Assembly (NCBI GenBank): GCA_009741485.1
Contig: CM019214.1
Location: 23,520,267-23,584,266, forward strand
Source: Malurus cyaneus samueli
Taxonomy: Eukaryota; Chordata; Aves; Passeriformes; Maluridae
DNA length: 64,000 nt
Reading direction: 5' to 3'
Part shown: positions 12,501 through 21,500 of the stretch, in pieces
Layout of the letters: every line of letters begins with the position of its first letter
Numbering within the stretch: position 1 is the first letter of the stretch
Notes under the pieces: generated by a model
Told to the model about the DNA's origin: nothing
Seen by the model: the letters and a program-made list of their open reading frames with translations, nothing else
Database searches by the model: none
Made by a program: the position numbers and the translations under genes

Positions 12501-15500
12501 GATTCACCATTGTAAGTATTTCAGGCCTGGGTTTTTTTAAATGCAGTATCTGATTTGCACAAATTGATTCCTTCCATTTTTCACTCTAGTGTTTGATTTT
12601 GTTTGTGAGGTAATTTTTTTTGCCTCCTTCCAATTCTCTTTTTGTCACATTTGATTTCCACACATTTAGTTACAGATCTTCATATTTGCAATGAGTGTAA
12701 TGACAGTGAAGAACACAGCATATTTTGTGCATCCTTTGTATTCAATACAGTAACTGTAAGACTCATCTTCTTTCTGCTGTGTCCCCTACTAGGATCCAAC
12801 TTTGAAGAGCCAGGTCTTGCTACATGTAAACAACTATGGGAGCAGATAATTTGGTTAATTTGGGGAGATACCTGGATTCCACTGCACTTGTTCTTTGTAT
12901 TCTGGAAGAATGTTAGAGACCAATTCTGGAAGTAACAAAAAAGTCTGTAGAATTAATCATGTTGAACTTGAATTTAGTGATTACTTTGCTTAACTAAGGG
13001 AACTGCTCTTTGTATCTGGTGGAAGCCTCCAAGCTTCAATGTCTCAGTGAAGTTGTCTTTAAGTATGTTTTAAGTCTCTCAGGGTCACTCAGAAGATTAA
13101 TCTGAAACTTTCCTTAGCTTTAAAATCCTTCGATTGACTGTCAGCCAGCTGAGAAAGAAGGAATATTACATGCTTGATTTTAGACAACTAGGGGACAAAG
13201 GTGTCTCCAGAGTATCAAAAGCATTAAAACTAATTTTAGAAAACAGAAATTCGGATTTTGCAGGCTTTGGAATATGAATTTGATCTGAGTTACATTCAAG
13301 TCCTCACCAGTGTCTGTTGGCTGTGGCTATTACCATATTGTTAATCCATACATGCTACACACCATGTATCTGTGAGTTACTCTTGTCCATAGTGCACAGA
13401 GGTCACTTTCTTTATAGCAGGTTTGTTTTGAGAGCTTCTCAAAATTGCCCAAGTTAGATCTAGGAGCAAGCTAATGCTAGTCAGCCTGAAAAATTAGGGT
13501 TAGGTGCTAAGAGCCACTTGGTAATATTTTTCATTTAGTAATATATGTATACTGACTCAGTGTTTTCTGGCTTTCCTATCTATTGTATCACACATTCCAC
13601 CATTTCCAGCTGCCGGAATGGTCCAGGTGATGGAACAGTGCAGTTCTTAAGGCATGCACATTTCTGACTGACCAGGGAGACTTGTTGCCTCTTCAGTAAA
13701 ATTTTCTATGAGACTGATGTGCATACAGTATACACTTTGATGCAAGACATGTACACACAGTAGGGTTTTAATTTGTCATTTTGCTCAGTCTTTCTTTGTC
13801 AGAAGATGGATTTAACAAGGATGAATTGATTGTGATTTTCTCAACTGTTGCCAATATTGAAATGTGCAACTGCTGTGCTCTTCACCTGGGTATCTAAATT
13901 GATAGCCCACGGTTTTATTGGAAGTACTTTATGTAGATCAATGGCCCGAAGTTAAGACATGACTAAGCTTGCATATGACTTCATGGCCCCTGTGTACATG
14001 TAATCTTAGAAAATATCATTAGTCTGATTAAGATACCTCTACAAAAATTGCCAAAAATTGTAGTGTGAATTCTCTAGATCCACTGTAAAAGAGATCTATA
14101 AGTCTGTAGAATGGATGTATCAGGCATTGAATAAATCTGTCTTGTTTACCTGGCTGAGATTTTCACGAAGTAGATGTACCCATGTCACTGAAACTTAGTC
14201 ATTGTGACTATGAAGTGTAGGACTTTTAATTGTGCCACTGATGAGATTGTTCAGCTGTTGAAGCTATCCATCAGCATGGATTAACAAGGTCAAGTAAAAC
14301 ATGCAGCAAAATTAATTTCCCTCTATTAAGGTCACTTTGTCACATGCCTTTCATCATATGCTGGAAGGGAGTGAAAAGGCTTTTTATTGGTTTGGATAAG
14401 GGGAAGCTGGAAGCTCTGCACAACAGAATAACCTTAAGGTTAGGGGTTATTTGGAGTTGCTTCATGGTTTTGGGGTTTATTTCCTTCTTTTAAACTGGTC
14501 ATTATGAAGCTATTATGCAAGGAACAACTGATGATTTTCATCACTTTTGGAATATTTTTAGAAATAGCTGTCATAAGATTAAAACCACATTTTCTAGAAC
14601 TAAGAAGAGAACCTTAGCAATAGGTCTGAATGCTGATTCTTGATAGACCAGCTTCTGCAGTTCTGCTGTGAATATAAATAACAATTTACTGGCTTTGTTG
14701 GATGACTGTTTGTCTATTGAGGACAAAAAAGCTGTTGGTGTCAGCTTTCTGCACAGGGGTGTAAATTGAAATGGATAAATGAAACCTAAAAGTAATGTGA
14801 AACAAGAAGCAATGACAGTGTTTCCATTTAAAAAAATACTAGAGAAGGCACTTCTCATCTCCTTAAATAATACATCTTTTATAAATCTCTTTATCTTTTA
14901 GGATTCTTTTAAATACAGTTATCCTCCGTTGGTTGATGATGATTTTCAAACTCCATTATGTGAAAATGGGCCCATTACAAGTGAAGATGAGCATGAAAGT
15001 AAGGAAGAGATGGATGCAGACACCAGGGAATCTGGGGAGCTGAATGAAGCACAAAATCTTAATCAGAAAAAGGTATCTGACTGAAGATTTGGGCAAGACT
15101 AGCTAGATGGGTACCGAGTGGTACAAGAGGAATATAATTTTGGTTACTTGTTTGGCTTTGTGTTGTATTTCTTTAACAGTTTTGCTGTCTTTCAATTTGA
15201 CCAAAGAGCCCAGGAAAACTGAAAAATTTTAATTGTAGTTTCAACCTTGTCTCTTGGTCTCTTAAGACAAGTTTGATGCTTCAGAATGCATAAAATGTGC
15301 ACCAAATATTTAGTCTGTCTCTTGGAATATAGTGAATTGCACAGTAAAATGAAAAAGGTTTCTGCTTTGATTTCAATGGATCCTTCTAGTTGGTTTATTT
15401 TTAATTTTGGAGTATCTAGTGGTGTAGATTCTGAAATATATCTAATTTTCTCAGATGTTTAAATCAGTACATATATGAGAAAATATTAAGTTAAATATTT

Positions 15501-18500
15501 ATACTCTACCGGATGTTAATTTGCTTTCCTAAATTATTGATAAAATCTCAACATATAAATGTTTTCATTTATTCTCAGGAGAAATTGTATTCCTACTCCA
15601 TCAATCGTGTTTTGCAACATAATCTTCCTGTAGCATTGCTTATCCAGAAATAAGGGCATTGCTTTACACAAAGTCATATGAAGTGATATTAAGGAATATG
15701 CGGTGGTAGTAATTGGGGATATTGCTCTTGAAAATAGTAGAAAAAATCTGAAATTCACTACTTTATTACCATAATTAATTTTGGAATATGACTTGCAAAA
15801 CTTCTGTTTAATGGAGTAGAATACAGTTTCATTTACCATTCCAGTTTTGTCAGAGTAATTTAAAATGCACAGCTCACTAAGTAGTCCAGCTGTTATGGGC
15901 AACTTGGCCACCTTAGGGTCAAAAGGGAGCATTACATAACTGTGGTTAGACTCAGTAGCTATTTTGCTTGTAGCACATTTTTCAAGCTGTGATTCTCAGA
16001 TATGGAAACATGGAAAATTTCAGCTCAACGTGTGAGTTGCCTTTGGTGCTTAATAAGCCTCAGTGTTTGTTGGTTTTCACTTTGCTTGGGTGACTTAGCT
16101 TTCTGCTTACTTGGGGCATTTTGGATTTTTTACTTTTTTAACTCTTGAAATACCATAAAGCAAATAACCATTTTCACTTTTATACAGTGTAATCAAGGTG
16201 CTACTCAATTTTTTTTCAGTCCAGGGAATCATGAGTGATAAACTTGGTTAGTAAGTGCCTGTCCTGTAGGTGCCTCCACTTTTGTGTTCTATAGTAATAT
16301 TTTTTCTGGTGGTTTATGTAGAACGAAGTCCAGCATATAACTAGTGCAGTGTATTTACATACTAACCTTTTACTATCACTTTTATATAATTATAAAAAAA
16401 AAGTTGCTGTGTGGTTTCTTTTTATACGTTCTATTTCATAGAAAGTTTTGTATTCCTTTCATTCCCATGCTTCAAACTTGCATGAACTGAATTCTTTTCA
16501 TGTCTTTTCTCTGTATTAAAAGTGGAATAAAAAAGAGGCTAAGCAAACTCTTCAGCAACTGATCTGGAATCATGATGTCACTAATTCTTTTAGTCTTCTG
16601 CATCCCCACAGTACCTGCCCTGTTTTGCATGTATTTTCTTCATGTTAAAGAAGAAAATCCTCAGAACCTAAGATATACCTGCAGTTTTGAAAGCACCAAT
16701 TCAATCAGCATTATTTCTTTTACGTTCTGCAATACTTCAGAGTTTCATCTAAAAGCAATAAAGATATGTATAGCAGCCCTGCAATGCAATGAAGTGTGGA
16801 TTTGTTGCTGTGTTTTCTGTTCAGTGTAACAGTGATTGTATTGGGACATATTTTAATTTTAATTTGGAGTGGATTAATAATACCAATGCTTTATAATATT
16901 AGATATTTAACTATAACTTAGTGTTATAGTTCAGGAGTTTTCAAAAACCAACCTGTGCATCAGGAAAATACATGGGGAAAAAAACAAAGCAGAAGTTGCA
17001 TGCATGTAAATGTGTTAGGTAACTTACTATAGTAACTTTTATTCAGTGGACTTCAAGCAGCTTCAGGGACTGAATATATATTAAGCTTGGTCTGCAATAT
17101 GTAAGCTGTTGAAATAAGCCTCATCATGTTCTTTGAAGTACCTGCCTGATTCTGTCATGTGTAATCCAAGTTTCTAGTTAATCATTATAACTATCGTTTT
17201 CACTCAGATGAATTCTGTAGAGCAGATTTCCAAAACAGAGGAAACTGACAAAACAGAGGTCAAACCAAAAAATGCAAAGAAAGCATTAACCACTTTTAAA
17301 GGACCTTTATTACATATCAGGTAATAATAATTTTCTTTAATTTTCTTTTTACAATGTGCCTTGGACACTTGAGTACTGACCTAGTTGGTTTTCAAAATAC
17401 ACTTTTTCAGATTATTAGAAGAAAAAAATTAAAAACAACTTTTTAAAAAGTATTTTCAAAAAGCTCAAAAAATTTTTCTGGTTTTACCGGTTTTTAGTGA
17501 ATCTTTTGGTGTCACCAAAGATTGGCATACTTTTTGTACGAACAGGTGTATAATCCATAGAATTGTAGAAGTGTTTTGCTTATTTTGGGAAGCCATCTGA
17601 CTAAGTTAAACCTGTGCTTATCTGTAACAAGAGCTGTGGTTTGACATTGTTTGATTACATTGGTTTAAAAAACCCAATGTTCTGTCAAGACAATTTTCAC
17701 TGTTAAATCTTGCTTGAAATCTTTTAGCTTATGGTGGTATAAATATCTACACTAGTAGTTTGCACCAGTTAAACTTAATGAAGGGGTCCAATTAATTTTG
17801 TGTGGAAAGGGCACTGTGTAAATGACATATCTACCCAGAAGCTTGTGTTGTCCAAGATGCTACATCTTGCAGTTAATTTGCTTTTTGTCATTGAACTAGA
17901 GAAAATAAATAAATTTGCCAATATCACTTTTTCTTTTTACTGCCTTTTAGGTTAAGATGCTTGTTTAGGATTTGGTTTAGATGTTAACTTTTGTTTTCAC
18001 TTTCAGTTTGCTATTAGATGAATGAAGAAAATATCTAATTTTTAGGTAATTTCTTAGCTAACTTTTTACGTGCTGCAATTAGTTTTGGAATTAATTTGAT
18101 GACATGCTCATTAGCATAAAAATATTTTACATGTGTCAATTTTGAAATGAAAAACCTCCTCTGTATAGCCTTAGTTTCTCCTATGGCAAGACAAAGGCAT
18201 AGACTGCAGAACTGTGATTATAAAAGAATGTTAAATATTTTCTGGGACAATGAGAAATATAGATGTGCTTTTCTGTCCAGTTTTTAATTAAAATTAAAAA
18301 AAGGGGCCAAAATCATAAGAAGACAACAAAAAGGTTCCAAATAAGCAAAAACACTCCCCCAGAAATTGTACCTTTTTTACTTTTAAAATACTTCAAACTG
18401 CCATTGCATTTAAGTAACTTACATGAACTGCAACACATGGAAGAGTAAACTTAATCAAGTATCGAGGTATTAATACTTGTAGTCTTGCTGTCATGGAAAA

Positions 18501-21500
18501 TAAAATATGGTGTCTCCATTGTCCTTGCTGTTTGTTTGGTTTGTTTTTTAAATGCCTGAGTGCAGCTGTTGCTCTTTTTTAATGTTCTACCTCTCTATAA
18601 ACTAATTTTCATTTTCCTGCACTGATTCTCAGGACATTCAACTGAAGTTGATTGAACCAATAAAAATCTAGTGCCCTTTATAACCAGTTATGGCACCTAT
18701 CACCAAGACCATAATCTCTGCCACCATGATTAACTTGCATCCCTGCTGATCTTCCAGCATTGCCCTCTGAAAGGATGAGCTTCTGTAGCCTGACCTGGGA
18801 ACAGAGGCACTGCAGCCCTGGCACCATAAAATCGTGGACCAAAGCTGGGTCCTTGTGCCCTTTTGTTTCTTGTATTTGTAGTCATGCTCAGGAGTCAGCT
18901 GTCTCCCTCATTTAGACCACTGTTGTATATGCCTTATGTCCCTCACACTGAAAGGCTGCCTCTGACTTTCCTCCTCAATAAATAAATTTGTTTGGTCAGA
19001 CAAAAAGCAGCAGTTTCCTTGTACTGTCTGGCAAAAGAGCAGCTCCTGGTGTGTTGTGATACGAGAATTTCTAGTACACACCAGTTCTGTCACACATATC
19101 AGAGTAAAGAAATTTGTGCTTCTGTAAAAATTTAAATGCTTGGGTGTTTGTTTAAACAACCCACCCTCCTAATAGCTATATACCCTCCCCCAACACTGTG
19201 GCACTTGATTTCACAGACAAGAGGCATACAGTGGTGGCCACCAAGCCTTTTTTTTTCCTCTTTGTAGTCAATGGCCACAGTTGGTAGAACAAGAAATATC
19301 AGAATGGCTCTGGCAGAATATTCGTTCCCTTGATCTCTTTTTGTGGCTTGTTTTAATGATAGTTAATGTTATCTTGCAATCAGTGTTACACACAGCTGCA
19401 CTAGGGACAGTATTACCATAGCTAAAATATGTTGCAGCTACAATCCTTCCCTTCCCTAGCATTGGTTACTTGAGTTGAGAATCTGGAAATGAAAACATAC
19501 TGAGAGGAGAATGAGAGAGAATTTCCCTATGAAGCTGTTTTAAACCCATCAGCTTTTTGGTTTCTACCTTATTTGGCACACTTCCTTCTTCACCACCACA
19601 AACGAAGTAGTCTAGTCATGTGATATGATTAATGCATTGTAAAGCATCAGCACCCCAACATCACAGTCACCACTGGAATCTGCTTCTGGCATGGGTGTTG
19701 AGGCTTGCTCTGCACCACCAAGGGATTTTTTTCTGAGCTCATACAGTGGTTTTAGGGAAGAGAGGATTGGTGCTGTAAAAGGGGGTCTTGTGAGGAGGAG
19801 CTCAAACTGACATGAAATTGGCATTCTAAAAAGAGGATGTGGGATGAAAGTCACATGATTTGAAAATGAATATGCAGTTCTGTAGTACAGAGTAGTATGG
19901 CAGTTCTTTGTGTGCTCTTCGTGACATAATGAAAGAAAAGTTCTTCACTTGCTACTCAAGTTTCCTTTCTACTTGTATTATATGAGCATGCCTTACTTTT
20001 TACCTACTTGTGTTCATTTGAATGCTTATCCAAAAGGAGTTGTGTTAGTTTGATGTGGTTTAAAAATATTTCATGCATGATTCTCTTAATTGCACAAAAA
20101 TATTAAAAACAACTATTTATGCATGTGACACCACAAGTATGTGAAGACTGACTCATAAGTACAAGTGAATTTAGCTGTGGTTGAAATGATTGCTGGTTGT
20201 GGATATCTGCCTTCTTTTTTGTGTGCACTATATTCATTATATAGGATAGACATTCGAGGTGGAAATTACTCCCTGTCTGTGATACCTTTTAGTCCTTAAA
20301 ATGAGCATAAATTAAAATCAATGATGCTTTCCCTTAACACACTGCCCAGAGATGCACTAGGTGACTCCATATATCTGTTGGCTGTTCCTGTGATACAGAG
20401 AGCGGAAGTCAAGGGCAATCAGCTGAGGCAGCTAGTTCTGCTTATCATGAGTCAACCCTGAGCTTCACTTTTCATTTTTTTTTAATGAAAATCTGTTTAC
20501 GCTGACTGTAGCTGCAGAGTAGAAAGTATTTTATTTTCCTGGAAGTGTGGTCAGATTTTTTTTTCTGTGATATGTTGTGAAGATAATCTGAAGAAACTAA
20601 TTCTTTCTAAATTTCCTATTAGCCCAGCAGAAGAGCTGTATTTTGGATCCAAAGAAACTGGAGAGAAAAAATGTTTGATAGTTCTCACAAACGTCACTAA
20701 AAATGTAGTGGCTTTTAAAGTAAGTGTTTTATGTGTGGCCTAATTTACTTTTACTAATGTGTAACTTTTTCTTGTTTTGTGTAAGGAGGAAGAATTCCTA
20801 TTCAATTCATTTTACAAGCAATTATTTTTATTGTGTTATGATGTTTAAAGCAGATCAAAGAAATCTGTACTGCCTCAAAGGGGATAATTATTACACATCT
20901 TTGAAGCACTGAATAAAATCAAGCTAAAATGTTGGTTAGTTTTTTAGTGAGAGTAATACTATTATATTTGCTTCAGAAATACTGAGTTTACTTGCATCTT
21001 TGTGGGTTTTTTTCCTTTTTTTTGCATTCTCTGCACATTAACTAAAGTTTTAATATTTTTATATTAAAAATTACAACATGTTCTTGACTGTTTTTAAATA
21101 CGTATGCAAAAAAATAGCAAATGCAAGAAAATAGAATAAAAGCAGTAGAAAGGGAAGAAAAAGGGATTTGCAAGAGTCCTATTCCACCCATAAAATGATC
21201 TATTTTAGACTTGTTCTATAATAGAAGCTTTTGGGTATATAGTTATTATAGAATGAGAGAAGTTATGAAACAATTGCAGTTCATACGTGCACTTACTGTA
21301 TCCTCTGTATTTCTTGTTTTATAGGTGAGAACAACTGCTCCTGAAAAATACAGGGTTAAACCCAGTAACAGCAGCTTTGAACCTGGCACATCATTAGATA
21401 TAATAGTCTCTCTTCATGGTGGTAAGTAAAAACTTAAAATAGGATTTATAAGGAACCTGGGCAAGTTGTGTTACTGGACTGATGCTCTGGACACTGATGG

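Noticed and set aside
17558..17640. CATAGAATTGTAGAA followed by T/G-rich sequence, resembling a CR1 3' tail
   Set aside because: Only a short match. The following sequence does not continue the CR1 consensus.
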